A DNA stretch of 64,000 nucleotides from Hemerocallis citrina (GCA_017893485.1 CM030368.1:109747549-109811548), one strand, 5' to 3'. Counted from the first letter of the stretch, positions 19,316-31,882 are shown. Made by a program: numbers and translations. Notes: generated from the sequence alone by a model not told the origin.

Positions 19316-19699
19316 CTAGTATTTTTCACGTGCGATGCACGTTTTGATAAGATTTGGAGGATTGTCTCATGCGATTTACGTGTTAAGAAATAGTTTTGGA
19401 GTTGGACGTGCGTTGCACGTAATTGGTAAATATATTTTTAAGGAAAATCTACAATTTTTACGCACAATGCACGTTTTGATAAGTAGAATTTGAGTTGTAC
19501 GTGCAACATATACGTATGTTTAGTGTTAAAAAATTGTAAAATTGTTTTGCACGTGCATTGCATGTTTTAAATAGGTGGAATATTTTTTATTTGTTTGTTT
19601 TTGTTGCAATTAATGGGAGAGTTGGAGTTGCACGTGCAACGCACGGGGTTGTATGTTGACAACATTACAACTCCAACTCTCCCATTATAATATTAGAGA
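19316..19699 (-). mobile_element. Small non-autonomous Helitron
   Basis: Read on the minus strand it starts TCTCTAATATTATAATGGG and ends with a CGTGCATCGCACG hairpin, a short A/T spacer and CTAG, inserted between A and T (A at the 5' side, T after CTAG). Those are the Helitron end rules. An 18-bp perfect inverted repeat (ATGGGAGAGTTGGAGTTG and its complement) frames one end at about 19614-19631 and 19668-19685, and several CACGTGCRNNGCACG words lie inside. No Rep or helicase sequence. Confidence 0.7.
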
Positions 19700-19769
19700 T
19701 TATTGAATTATTTTCATAAATGTGTTGAATCCAATTATGTCATGTATGATCGTTATTATCAGTATTGTT

Positions 19770-19771
19770 AA

Positions 19772-19831
<60 letters not shown>

Positions 19832-19840
19832 TACTATTAT
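19770..19840. repeat. ATT microsatellite
   Basis: About 70 bp of nearly pure (ATT)n. Confidence 0.85.
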
Positions 19841-20239
19841 TTTGTAAGGCCCATTGATTTTAATATATTATGTATTATTATTTATTAATATGAAGCTCAT
19901 CATCTAAAGCCCAATTTTATATTTATTTGATTGCATTATTTATTAATATATAACCCGAGCCCAAACCCAATAACCTCTCTCTTATTGGACCCAAACTCAA
20001 ACCCACATCTTATTGGATCCCATTTTAATACCCAATACCTAAACCCAAATTCTCCTCCTATCTGTTATTGACTAGATCAACTTCACGTTCCCTCAATCTC
20101 TCTCTCACGCTTTCTCCTCCTACTAATCCTAACTGCCCAATATTTCCTGATTTTCTCCCTCTTTCTTCTTAATACACAACAAACACCCCTTAATCCCTCA
20201 TTAATTAAAATCTAATCTAAACTAAACCTAATCCCTACA

Positions 20240-20860
20240 GTTCACACGCCAACCCTTCACCCTTGGTTACTGTGCAACCCCCCTACCCCCTGACTGTTCA
20301 CCTTCCCCGACCTTTCCTCCGCTCCGTCACCACCTACCCCATCGCGACACCCCCTCGACTGCTCCCCGTCGAGCCACCACCATCGTCAGCATCTCCAACC
20401 TCTGCAGTCATCAGACCTCCATCATCTGAGCCTCCATCGACCGTGACCCTCATCGCGACCTACCCGTCGAGCAACCATGCCAGCAACCTCCTCGTGAACC
20501 ACCGAAGCGCCCTGTTCACGTTGCGATTACCATCGCCCCCACCGTCGAGCTGCCTTTTCATCGTCCCTGTTGCCAGTCGTCGCCTAACCCGGAGCACCTC
20601 ACCTTCCTCGTCCTCCACCACCCACTTGCTCGCAACCCAGTCGACGTCGACTCACCATTGCCACAGTCGAGCTCCTTGCTCCTCCCTCCTTTGCTCCGTC
20701 GACCACCCAGTCGTCCCTCACCTGAGCCTCGCCACCCTCGTCTGCCAGTGCACACCCAAGCTCCTCTGTTGCACCATCGACCATAATCAAGTTCAATCGC
20801 AACCATCCGATGCATTTGATCATCACGATCATGATCACCATCATTGAGATTCGAGCTCAA
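20240..20860 (+). other. GC-rich Pro/Ser-rich island in LTR B1
   Basis: A C-rich stretch with an open frame of 194 codons (20263-20847) that is almost all Pro, Ser, Thr, His and Leu, with no domain. An equivalent C-rich, Pro/Ser-coding island sits downstream of the presumed promoter in B3 and, on the minus strand, in B2 and B4, always in LTR sense. It behaves as a transcribed leader element and not as a host gene. Confidence 0.5.
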
Positions 20861-22800
20861 TCTTGATCATCATCAAACTACTTTGAAACTGGGTTGTCCG
20901 ATCCTCCTCTTGATTATCGCGATCGTGATCATCATCTTCCCTTGATCTTAATCTTAATCATTGAATTGCAGCCGTCCGATCTCTTTGATCTTGATCATCA
21001 TCAAGATCTGTGCCAATCCATCCGATCAGATCTTGATCATCATCATCATCAAGTTCATCACCGACCGTTGATTGCCATCTTGATCTTGATCCTCATCAAG
21101 ATCTGTACCCGATCATGATCACCACATCAAGATTCGCTTGGTACGCGATCGTCGCCGTTGTTGCCCCAGGATCCTAATCCGGTTATTCTCAATATTTCCG
21201 ATCTAATGTCGTTGTTAAAGGCAAGTCTTTTCACTCAAATAGTTATTGTATCGTATTTGAGATTATTTTATGAATCCCGCAAGTAGGTCTATAATGATTA
21301 TCGTATATCTTCTATTATTATCTATCTTTGGGATACTACGGATTTACACGAGCGAATCCATGTAGTAGTCTTGACTTCGTGCCATTTTTTGCCTTCGACT
21401 TATGGATATCTTGCATGTATTCATGTAGATAATTATTGAATATAGGAATAGGGATTGTTATTGTAATTCATGTCATGACATTATACCACTATTGTAGATT
21501 GTATACTAGTGTTGATTGTTCATATGATTGATGTTGGTGTATTAGTTGATTGTGTTAGTAAGATTATGGACATTATACATCTTAATACCATATTCACATA
21601 GATGTAACTTGCTGTGATTTATGTTTTCAACCCCTAACTCAACATTTATAACATCTTAATTATTTATTTCATGAGAAATATGTTGAAAGCCTGAAATTTA
21701 TTGTCAACCTGAACATGTGCTGTTTCGACCAAGATACTGTCATCAAAATCAATAACTTTGTGAATATGAAATGTAGCCCCATGTGTCTAGTTTCCAGAAA
21801 ATCAAGAATTATTGAATTCCGACTAATATTGCAGGAATTATGACCATTTTATTGCTGTTGCAATTTAGCTTTAGATTTATGCATATACCATGTTAAACTA
21901 ATTAAATAGATGAACTAATGATCAAATATTACCATGATAAATTCCAGATTGATAGTTAACATGCTTAGAGTCATGAAATTATTTTTTCTGGTTTTTAAAA
22001 TGAACGTTTACTTCTTTTATAACTGAAATTAGTTAACATCGATAACCAGTCAGAATCTGTAACCTGTAAAGAACACTACAATTCACCTAGTTACCATTGT
22101 CGGATTTTGGACTTTAAATATGCGTTGGAACCGAGAAGGAGTTTAGTATCTCGAAATCCTGACGGATCCACATTTTCTATTCTTTAGCAGCGGAAAATTC
22201 AATTTTAGTATAACAACTTACTGCTATCCAGAATTGGGTTTTCCATGTTTTGATAATATAATCAAATCTATATTGTTGTATTTGATGCATTTAATTTTGT
22301 AAATTGTATTGCATGATCTTAGTGCTGTTTTATCATCATTCTAGTGCCCTATTGATCATCTCATCGCCCCCATTGATAGTATTGTCCCTATTGCTCCCTA
22401 TTATTATCGAAATGTTGCCAACATCTATTACATATTGATTGGATAAATAATTGTTAACAAGCCGGGATTTAAGAGTGACTTAAGTAGTGGATAATGTAGT
22501 GACTATACTCGGAGGAGGGGCCCGTGTTTTCCTAAATATTTTTAACGGCTATTGTTTTATCGATGGATTGTGGCTTACAGCAGTAATCCAATCTATCGTG
22601 TATTATATCGGGGCCAATTATCTTATCATGCAGTAATTATTGAATTGCAACTATTGAATATTGATTATCGTTTCCGAGTACATGATCTATAGAATCTACT
22701 ACTTAGGTCTAAATGAAATTGGTTGCATGCATCAAACCTATGGTATGGAACACAGTAGTACGTGCATTAGTTAGGACTAAAATGAGTAATGGACTTAAGA
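20861..22800 (+). other. LTR B1 interior, no gene
   Basis: CATGATCATCATC-rich sequence near 20810-21120 (a GATCATCATC-type low-complexity run), then AT-rich non-coding LTR sequence similar in order to B3 (for example the motif GGATCCACATTTTCTAT near 22164, matched near 38578). No coding region seen. Confidence 0.5.
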
Positions 22801-23739
22801 TTGTTATCGCATCGTCATTGAATATTGTCATTGTTATTGAACAATGTTATCGTTATTGCTACCATTATTGATATCGTTTATTGTTATTGTTATTGATCAT
22901 TGTCATTGCACATTGTATCGTTATCATTTTGCCATTGTTCATTGCCATCGACTCTACTGTTTATTGAATTCATTGTTATATCGTAAATGTCATTGTTTCA
23001 TTGCTTTTTCTACTTGCTGTCCATGACTTTCTCTTAGGAAATATTATTCTTTCTTTTTAGATGAAGAGCTTACAGGTAATCAAGGAGAATTAGCTAATGG
23101 ATTGGGAGAACAACAATGGTAAAGAATTGATAGCATCGCTGCTTAATTGATTATTGTTTTGTTATGAAGACTTAAATAATTGCACATTGTTATTTCTTTG
23201 TATTGTGGGTTTTTGACCCGAATATTGTGTCATGCCCCGCTTCCCAAAAGAGAATACGGAATACAGATACGCGACAAAAGCCCAGCGAATGATTTTCATC
23301 ATCGATAAGCTGTTCAAGAATCTTTACAATATTCACAAGATTAATCAGAGTCAGAAGCAAAAGAATCAACCAACATGCACATATGAACCAAAATACCAAT
23401 AAGAATACTTGAAACCAAATACATTAATCTCAAATAGTCATGATCTGAATAAGTCAACAAAATCCTGGGTTATATTGCCCAAATACAAAAATAAATCCAA
23501 GTACCAAAATACAATATTGTTCAAGCAAGCTACAAGAAAATAATAATAATAAAATCCAGCACTAATACTTCATGTCACCAATACCGTCTGGAACCTGTTC
23601 TCCATAATATGCAATTTAACAATTACAGGGAAGAGGAAAAGATAAAACAAGTACCCGTCAATTGCAAGATACGGGTCGCTTGTAATGCAGGATACAAGTA
23701 CATGGGAAAACTAACTAATAACATGGAATAAGCATGATA

Positions 23740-24310
23740 TCAAAATAAACAACTAGCATGGTAATGTGAACAAGTACAAATAGCATGTATCAAGTGTCAA
23801 GTGTCAAGTGAACAAGTATCATGTAAATAAGTGTCAAGTGTCATTTATCAAGTATCACAAAATCAAGTAACAAGTAACAAGTGTCAAGTAGTCAAGTACA
23901 AGTATCAAGTATCATGTTTAAGCATCAAGTCTCATGTATCATGTAATCAAGTATCAAGTAAGCATGTATCAAATACCTTGTTTTATTACTATCTAGGTAA
24001 CACTTCATATGCCATCATTTTATCACATGGTTGTTACAGTCAATGCAATTTCGTTTTAGATTTCATAGTGGACCATATATGGCAGTATACTCAGGGACAA
24101 GCCTCAAGAATCAAGTATCAAGTATCAAGCCTCAAGTATCAAGTATCAAGTATCAAGTAAACAAGCCTCAAGAGTGAAGTATCAAGCCTCAAGTATCAAG
24201 TATCAAGCCAAGTGAAATATCAAGTCTCAAGTAGTGAAATATCAAGCCACAAGTAGTGAAATGTCAAGACAAGTCTCAAGTATCAAGCCAAGTCTCAAGT
24301 ATCACATAGA
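23740..24310. repeat. CAAGTATCAAG tandem repeats in LTR B2
   Basis: Dozens of short variants of CAAGTATCAAG, CAAGTGTCAAG and CAAGCCTCAAG in two blocks. B3 has the complementary array at 39030-39430. Confidence 0.85.
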
Positions 24311-25880
24311 ATCATTAGATTCTCTTCCGAGTACACGTTTCTGAATTATCTACTATTAGATCTGTCCCTTTAAACCCCGACTTAGTTAATTTTATTATTA
24401 ATGTCAAACAAGTATGTATGTGTCACGAAACAAGGCAAGCATATCATAGTATGATCAAGTAACAAGTTCAAGTTGCAAGAAAAACATGTATAGTGAAAGA
24501 TAACACACAAAAGGATAAAATAACCAAATGTCTAATCTAGGACAGCAAGACCATACTGTAGCAAAACTAAAATTCCCGATGTTACAAAGATGCAAATTTG
24601 AATCCGTCAAAAGGTCTAGAAAATAGACCCCCAACCGAATCTAGCGAATATAAATGTGTCATATAGTATTTCACAAAATCATAACTCAAAACTGATTTAA
24701 ATCCAGAAAACATGTTTAGCCAGAAATTAGAAAATTGAATTCACAGTCAGGAAAACAGCATCAAAACATCTCAATTAAATCCAGAAAAAATCTGGGGGAT
24801 CTATCTGTCTAGTATCAAAATATAAAGTTTCATAATTTTCTAGTAAAATTAGTTTAGTCAACAAAAATCAGAAAATATCAAGAAACGATGGTTTGGCAAA
24901 TCTGGAATTCCCAATACTTCTGTACGAAAATTGTAATATCTCGCAAAACGTGAAACAAAATCCAAATACATTAAAGGGAGATGAAAATAGATACAATAAG
25001 ATAACTTTCATATTTCACAAATATTTTTCATACAGTAAAAGGAATCAGGGTGAAAATACGACTCTTTACAGAACAGCGAGCAAAATACAGCACGTACAGT
25101 CTTTATAAACAAGCATGAAATGACATATAAAACTAATCAATAAAATCCACCAAAATGTTGGGTAATCTCTAGATAGATATGTAAGTACTTACCAAAGTTT
25201 CTCATCAAAATAATATGTGTAGCACAAGAATCAAAATAGTTTAGTCATCAAAATCATCAAGAAATGAAATCTAAAAATGATCTACACCTTTGTAGTAAAA
25301 CAGTCATATCTCACACATACAAAAACGAAATCGAGCAAGGTCGGAGGGGTTGTAAAGAAGACGAATTCCTCTAAAACTCATGTTTTATACTGAAATTAAG
25401 ATTCTGACCTTAATATGGTCTAAATTACTAATCAAGACAGATTATCGGCAAAACACAGAATTTACTTTAAGAACAAAACCAACATGAATCGCACGAAACT
25501 TGGTCGAAACATCACTAAACATGAATTAAAGTCTATGAAGTGTCCAAACAAAATGAAATAAGGGTACGATATGTCCAAAACAAGTATATCACATGGATCT
25601 CACAAGCACACAAGTTCTCATAATTGTTTCACATATACATCACATCAAAAACGGTCACTCCTAGGTTAATTCATGACATATGTGTCGTGAGGCAACTATG
25701 ATCAATAGTACTATAGAGACGATACTCATCAAGATAACACACACACGAGTTGTCTCTAGAACTCAACTACATTACAAGCGGTATTTATGACTTGTATCAT
25801 ACAAAGAAATTGAGTACAAGTTACTTGCCTTAACCGAAGACGATGAACGAACACCACGAATAATGGGAACGGATTTCCGA
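24311..25880. other. LTR B2 interior, no gene
   Basis: AT-rich non-coding LTR sequence. No coding region or RNA seen. Confidence 0.5.
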
Positions 25881-26275
25881 GCAACGAACAAAATCTACGA
25901 ATCAAAATCAACGAACCCACGAACAATCCGCATGATCACACATGCGAACTCCACAAAGTGATAGAGAGAGATCGAGAGAGAGATGACAGCGGCTCGCGAC
26001 CTCTTGGCTGGCTGCTGTCGACGGCGTCGGAGGACACCAGAAGGAGAGAGAGATGGAGAGATGCGAGATTGAGTGATCGGGGTGGTGGTGCGGAGTGGTG
26101 GTTGCAACAAGGTGAGGGGATTGGGATCAGAGGGGTTGGGCGACGGGGTAGGCCGCAAGGGGTGGTCAGCCTGGGCGTTAGGGTTGGCTGGGCATCGGGT
26201 GCGGCGCAATAGTAGGAGAGAGAGAGAAGGGGAGGCCGGGGGTTTAGATGGAGAGTAGGTTTAGGGTTTAGGGTG
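25881..26275 (-). other. GC-rich Pro/Ser/Arg-rich island in LTR B2
   Basis: Minus-strand open frame 25895-26209 rich in Pro, Ser and Arg with no domain, lying just downstream of the minus-strand TATA region. Counterpart of the islands in B1, B3 and B4. Confidence 0.45.
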
Positions 26276-26748
26276 AGATATGAGAGAGATATATATAGGG
26301 ATGATTAGGGTTATTAGTATGAGATGGGTTTTGGGTTAATGGGTTGTGGGTATGTAGGAGTAGCAATAGGTTTAGACTAATAGGATCAATTAGTATAGGA
26401 TATCAAATAGGATTGTGGATTTTAATTTGGCTTAGGTTGTCAATTTGGGATCAACAATAAGATTGGGAATAGGATGAGAAACCACATCACCATGAGCACC
26501 CAAAGACAAGAATAGAGAGAACAAGACACAAGTGAAGAGCAAAAATAATAACAATGATCAAGATAAATCAAGAAACCAAAAATAAATCACAAAAGACCAA
26601 GAATGAGCCAAAAATGAATATATATTGAAAACAACTCCAACATACGGTCCAAAAGAAATACAAGAGGAATACAAAGAGAAAAAAAAATACACTAAAATGA
26701 AAAATACACTCAAAAATACCCAAAATGAAAAACAGGGGTTACATAATG

Positions 26749-26973
26749 TTATTGTTGTTTTCAGATGTTGGGTTATTATTATATTTGGTTATTTCATGGT
26801 TATATTCCAAATATTGTTATTCATGTGATTATCCTTTCATTGCATGCGTGGTTGTATTGCTTCTTGTTAGATTGTTGAGTTGAATCGATAACAGCTTATG
26901 AATGGCGCAAGTCATTCGCTGGGCCAACGTCACATGCTTGCTTTCCGTATATTTTGGGAAGCAAGGCGTGACA
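26749..26973 (+). mobile_element. Solo LTR B1, 3' end
   Basis: Continues B1 after its nested insert. It contains the B-family 3' block (GCTTATG ... GTCATTCGCTGGGCC) and ends GGAAGCAAGGCGTGACA, followed by the TCTGT target duplication. Confidence 0.8.
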
Positions 26974-26978
26974 TCTGT

Positions 26979-27530
26979 CATTTCTTTTTTTACCACACAT
27001 CCATGTTAGCATCCTCATCTCCGCTACACTCATTTTTTTAATATGTTGTTTCTTTGTGGCCTAACACTATGCTCCATACACCATTGTAGGTCTAATAGTC
27101 GTCCTATAAAAATTTATCTTCAACTTCAAAGGTATACGTTTGTCACACAAAATACAATTAGTGCTTCTCCATTTAAGCCACCCTAATTGAATCCTATGTA
27201 TAACATCTTGACATATCTCCCAATCTCTTTGTATAATCGAGCATAGATTCTGAAATGGTCTCTCTTAGGTATCTCTTGACCATCAAGCTTTACTACTTCC
27301 TCATTTGTGTTCTGAACATTGCTAAAATTACACTATACTCTGTTTTAGTTTTGCTTATTCGAATTCCTCTACCTTTCAAAGTTTCTCTCCACAATTCTAA
27401 TTAAGCATTGATTCCTGCTAAAGTTTCGTCTACTAAGACGATGTCATCAGAAAAAAGCATACACCAAGGCACCTCATCTTGTATTCGTCGCATCAATTCA
27501 TCCATCACCAAAGCAAAGAGGTAGGGACTT
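26979..27530 (-). mobile_element. RTE-type LINE, RT core fragment
   Basis: Minus strand encodes [20 protein letters not shown] and [13 protein letters not shown]: the palm of a plant RTE reverse transcriptase, with the usual ADD box as SDD. It runs on with frame breaks to VAEMRMLTWMCG near 27030-26990. It begins exactly where LTR S2 starts (27531) and ends at the B1 target duplication, so the LINE 5' part must lie beyond all later insertions, outside the window. Confidence 0.8.
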
Positions 27531-28880
27531 TGTAACACCCCGAATTCCAAAATACAACTGAATTCGAAGTTCCACAGGATCTTTACACTTCTTTCATACA
27601 ATTTTACAAGGAAATAAAAACTTTTCTTTCATCAGAGTTTACAATTACATTACATATTTACAGCGGAAGCAAATTAAAACAATTTACATGAACTGAAATG
27701 TACAACTCTTGAATCAATCTTTAATCAGCATACATTCTTTAGTCTTGTTAACCATTTTACCCTGCATAAAATTTGTGGGTGTGTCAGTTCATTCAACTGA
27801 CGAAATATTATACATGGCCATCCTCTCTATGTCGGAAACAGTATAACGATTCTCATTATTTAGCAAACCACAAACTTGTCACAAACAAAGCTAAAGGGAC
27901 TATCCTATTGATGTCGTATTGTGAATGCGCACTTAGTCCTTAATGCAATTATTTATATTATATGATACTAATGCACACTTGTTCAGAGTCTATGCATTCC
28001 ATACTACATAGGTCCGAGGGCAAGCCCTTAATCGTTCTTCATCTTGTAGGGTTCAATGCCTCGCAATGACTTAATCTACTACTATAACTACGGTAAGTAT
28101 CCTAGATGTTTTCTGACCTACGAACTTATGTCTAGGCGCCCTGGAGGGAATCCCAACGCACTGACACATGACTCATCATGCAGGCATCCTGTGGTAATTC
28201 AGCTCCTACCATAGACATGACACCACCCGCAGTCGTCAAACATCCCACGAGCGTCGCCACTGGGACGGTACTGTGGAGCAGCATCCACGTCCTATCATGA
28301 CTCATCATGGGACATCCTGTGAATGCTCTCATGCCGCCAATCCAATGGCCCTCATACTCAATAATTTTCTCTTACTTTCATCACCTCTTCACTATGTATC
28401 TAATCCTTAGTTTAATTGAATCGTGAATAAAATCAACTCTTAGAATGTAGCACTTCCACTATACCGGTTTTATTTATTTAATTCACATGACCCAACCTTG
28501 GTCTTCTCATTTCAAACATCATTTCACAATTCTTTCATTGCCGGTATAAGGCTTGGCTATATCCTAATTCTCAATTTCAACTCATAATTGCAACATCGAG
28601 TTTTCATACTCATAATTTCTTTTCCATGATTAATCGCAATTCACATTTCATGTTCACAACATTCATGCAATCAAATTCATAATTCATCATAAGTCATCAT
28701 GTCTTTAATTTCATATACCATGTCAATCTCAATTTATTCAAACACATGAGTTTCAATAATCTCATTTAATCCTCGTGCTATCGCTCATTTCCTTCATTCT
28801 ACTTCAAAGGTCACAAGTTGTATTTTCATTCACAACCAACACTCAATTTAACAATGAAAGCCCATATCGTTCTCTATTGA
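27531..28880 (-). mobile_element. Tekay-like LTR S2, partial
   Basis: Begins TGTAACACCCCGAATTC inside the RTE LINE. It carries the conserved LTR block (27996-28072) in the same direction as the minus-strand Tekay LTRs, and a degenerate repeat region (28090-28340) next to it. It is interrupted by an L1 LINE at about 28880; the bases after the L1 (31899-31990) look like its promoter-side remainder. Its far end is not in the window. Confidence 0.65.
27996..28072 (-). other. Conserved LTR block (S2 copy)
   Basis: Plus-strand CATACTACATAGGTCCGAGG, GCAAGCCCTTAATCG and GGGTTCAATGCCTCGC, matching the blocks in S1, A0 and A1-A3. Confidence 0.65.
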
Positions 28881-28889
28881 CCATATCAA

Positions 28890-30750
28890 TTATGCCCATA
28901 TCGTTCTCATCCCTAGGATCATTGGTGCGAACACGGTTTCAGCATTCAGCCTCATTAGTCTTTTCATTGTGCCCTTCAAGATCATCATGAAGGTTCTCAG
29001 TAACCGACTAAGTTTAGCCATCTCCACCTTGATTGACCAAGCTCAATCTGGTTTTGTGAAAGATCAATTCATCTTGGATATTGTTTCCTCTGCTCAGGAG
29101 ATCATCTCTAATGCCATCATTCCAAATTTGAAGGCATTCTTTTAAAGATTGATTTTGAAAAAAACATACGATATGGTAGAGTGGGTTTTTCTTTTCGATA
29201 TTTTCATCCATAAGGGCTTCGGTCCATAATGGAACTTTTGGATTAAATCCATCCTGTTCGTTGGTACTTCCTCCATTATTATTAATAGGGTGGAAGGAAG
29301 GAAGTGTCAATGTAAATGGGGCTTGCGTCAAGGTGGTCTCATCTCTTCCCTCTTATTCATTCTTGTCGTTGATGTATTCAGCAAGATGTTTTCTATTTGC
29401 CGGTAACGCTAATATTATTGAAGGCTTGGAAGGCATTCAAGGTTTGAAGGGCGTTCCAAACCTTCAGTATGATGACGATACCATTCTTTTTGCTAAACCA
29501 AACGGTCCCTCCTTACCGAACCTTAAGCTCATTCTCTACCTCTTTGAAGGGGTTTTGGATTTTCTTTCAACTTTCATAAAACATATATCATTTGGCTTGG
29601 TGGATCCACCAGCAGGCAAACAGAGATTGCTAACTTTTGTAACTACGCCTCTAGATCTTTTCCAGTCAACTATCTTGGCATCCCTATCAGATGGGGTAAA
29701 CTCCGAAAAGAGGATTGGACCCCCATGATTGACAAGATTGAGTCTAGACTCAATGCTTGGTCGGGTGGCCAGATGGCTCATGGGGGTAGAATCATTCTGA
29801 TTAATTCTGTTTTATCTCCCACACCTCTTTATATGATGTCCTATCTTTACATTTCATCTTGGGTGATCCACCGTATTGATAAAATCAGACGCATATTCTT
29901 TTGGTCAGGTTCAGCCATTTCCTCCATGGGTAATAACCTCTGTAATTGGAACATGGTGTGTAAATCTAAGAGTGAGGGAGGTCTTGGCATCCTGAGTCTA
30001 AAGAATCAAAACCTGCCACTTCTCAGTAAATGGTTATAGAAAGTTCTGAAGCGTGATAATCTTGCTTGGATTCATCTGGTTAAAAACAAATATCACAAGA
30101 AAAAGAATGTTTAGGATTTGCATTCTAAGCTTACTATTCATGATTCTTCGTTCTGGAATGGAGTTTAAAAAGCCATGGAACCTTTTCGATGAGGTCTACA
30201 AAAAAATTGTGGGGATGGTTCCACCGTAAGATTCTAGTTAGACTTTTGGATTGGCAACAATATGCTCTCTGTTTTATTTCCATATCTCCTCCACTTAGCT
30301 GCTAATCAACACGCCACTGTTGCATCGTATCTTTTGCTCAATAATAATCAGCAGGACTGGACTATCCTGTTTCGTAGAATCCTCTCTCTTCATCAACATT
30401 CCAATTATATCTGTCTTCTTGTCTTGCTCGAAGCATATCAATGGCAAGCTAGAAATGACGTTAGATGGAGATGGTCCAATACTGGAACTTTCACGGTTAA
30501 ACATTTTTACACATTTCTTAATAATGGTGGTGTTATTTCTCCGTTCTACAAGCACATCTGGCAAAATATTGCTCCTCTTAAAGTTAGGATTCTCGTGTGC
30601 TAGGCTATTCACAACAAGCTCCCCACGGTTGAAATCCTTAACAAACAGAGTCTTTCTTTAGGCCAGAAATGAGTTTTGTGTAATCTCCATCCCGAAACGA
30701 ACAACCATCTTTTTATTCACATTCACTATTCTTTCATCCGTCCAATTTGG
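28890..30750 (+). pseudogene. L1 LINE reverse transcriptase and zf-RVT, broken
   Basis: The frame starts with AHIVLIPRIIGANTVSAFS (usually LIPK...FRPISL), then FKIIMKVLSNRLS, STLIDQAQSGFVKD and a decayed catalytic part (LQYDDDTILFAK for the YADD box, near 29465-29500). The L1 C-terminal block follows (LNAWSGGQMAHGGRIILINS near 29750, GGLGILSLKNQN near 29985), then zf-RVT (TVKHFYTFLN, HIWQNIAPLKVRILVC near 30500-30600). Several stops and frameshifts occur. The function in intact elements is target-primed reverse transcription. Confidence 0.82.
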
Positions 30751-31861
30751 TTCCTTTGAAGAAAAGCATGGAATATCCATGGGACCCCGGGCTCCATGTC
30801 TTCTGGATGGAGCTATTGGAGAAAAAAATAAGGTCCCTAAGACTTTTAAAGTTTCTTGGAATATTGCTATGATGTCCTTGATTTGGGTTATCTGAAAAGA
30901 GAGGAATGCTAGGATTTTTACTAAGAAAGCCCGCTCAGTTGTTCTTCTTATTAAAGATTTTATTCATTTTGTTCATTTCTAGCCTTATTCACTTTTTCCT
31001 AAAAACAGGGAGTCTCTCAAAATTCACCTTCTAGATGATGTTGTTGTGTCGCTGGTGCACATGGGTTTGAATCTCCTACCTTAGAATACTTTATTTCTTA
31101 GTCTATGATGACTTTCTTTTTCTGTGTGTAGTGGTGACGCGTGGCCGGGTGCAGCTTGTTGTTGCGTTATAGTCCTCTTACTTTGGGTTGCTTTCCTTTT
31201 GTTTACTCTAGTGTTATAAGTTTCTGTTTACTGGTGGTTTATTTTGTTTATGTTTCGGCTTGCCTTGCTTCTGCAGGGTATTTTGGGTGTGTGTGTTTTT
31301 TGTTGGTTGTATTGCAGGTTTTCTGGCCATTTTGGAGGTGGTCGGTGGCCCTTATCTCCTCTTATGGTGTTTATTCACCTTCGTGTCTGGTGACATGCTG
31401 GTTCATATTTGTTTCTGTTATCTTTGTCTGGCTGGTTTACTGTTTCTATTTGGGCTTACATTGTTATGTTTCCTCTCTGTGCGGTTGTCATGCTTGCTTT
31501 GACTGTGTTCTTTAGACTCTTTTACTAGATGTTTTGATCGTCTGTGCTGATTCCTTATTATTGATTACTGAAGTTCTTTTGGCTCTTATGTATTGGATGT
31601 TTTGCTCGTTGTGGTGCTTGCTGCGTTGTGGAGCTGCATGCAGCCGGTGGTCACTTATTCTGTTATATTATTTTTCTCTTTTGGTTCTCTTTATGTCGAT
31701 GTTTGTAATTTTCTTATCTCCTTTCTTCTTCCTATGTTGTTATGTTTTATATTAGTGTTGTTTTGTTTCTGTGTGGCTTCAGGCTTGTGAAGCATACATT
31801 GTTTATGCTATATATATTCACTTGTACTTCAGATTTTTATTTATATATATTTTTATTCGGC
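30751..31861 (+). other. L1 LINE 3' region
   Basis: Decayed C-terminal remnant, then a T/G-rich 3' untranslated region. The hydrophobic open frames here (31141-31515 and neighbours) follow from the T-rich composition and are not taken as genes. Confidence 0.5.
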
Positions 31862-31882
31862 TAGGACTCTTTTTGAGTCCTA
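31862..31882 (+). promoter_or_regulatory. L1 LINE 3' stem-loop
   Basis: TAGGACTC, loop TTTTT, GAGTCCTA: a perfect 8-bp stem nine bases before the A tail. Such 3' hairpins are the RT recognition element in several plant LINEs. Confidence 0.7.

Larger units (their letters stand above)
19019..23227 (+). mobile_element. Long solo LTR B1, first part
   Basis: Begins TATAACCCTCG where relatives begin TGTAACCCC (so the terminal TG has become TA) and resumes at 26749 to end GGCGTGACA at 26973. TCTGT flanks both ends (19014-19018, 26974-26978), and the flanks rejoin an RTE reading frame. The LTR is therefore about 4.4 kb without its nested insert B2. It contains a Helitron, ATT microsatellites, a GC-rich island, and a run of TTATCGTTATTG-type repeats near 22800-22920. 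No internal domain, so it is a solo LTR. Confidence 0.8.
23228..26743 (-). mobile_element. Solo LTR B2, inverted inside B1
   Basis: Begins TGTCATGCCCCGC and ends GGGGTTACA on the plus strand, the reverse of the B-family ends. Flanks are TATTG (23223-23227) and TAATG (26744-26748), a target duplication with one change. In minus-strand order it has a TATATATA promoter (about 26285-26300), telo-box-like repeats, a GC-rich island, AT-rich sequence, an AAGTATC array and the conserved 3' block. It has no internal domain. Confidence 0.8.

Noticed and set aside
20263..20847. 194-codon open frame in C-rich DNA as a host gene
   Set aside because: Low-complexity Pro/Ser/His composition, no domain, inside an LTR whose relatives have similar but not identical frames at the same place.
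24100..24310. CRISPR-like repeat-spacer array
   Set aside because: Units are short, degenerate and without unique spacers, and the DNA is plant; it is a simple tandem repeat in an LTR.
23228..26973. A single DNA transposon with ~90-bp terminal inverted repeats (TGTCAYGCC...GGCGTGACA)
   Set aside because: The two ends belong to different LTRs in opposite orientation: B2 ends at 26743 with GGGGTTACA and its own target duplication, and the 26749-26973 piece completes B1.
27401..27601. Complete small protein with an RT-like end
   Set aside because: The first residues come from the LTR S2 end and the rest from the RTE LINE; it is a junction artefact.
31141..31755. Hydrophobic open frames as membrane proteins
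   Set aside because: They lie in the T/G-rich 3' region of the L1 LINE, where any frame codes for Phe, Leu, Val and Cys; no signal peptide followed by a domain, no conservation visible.
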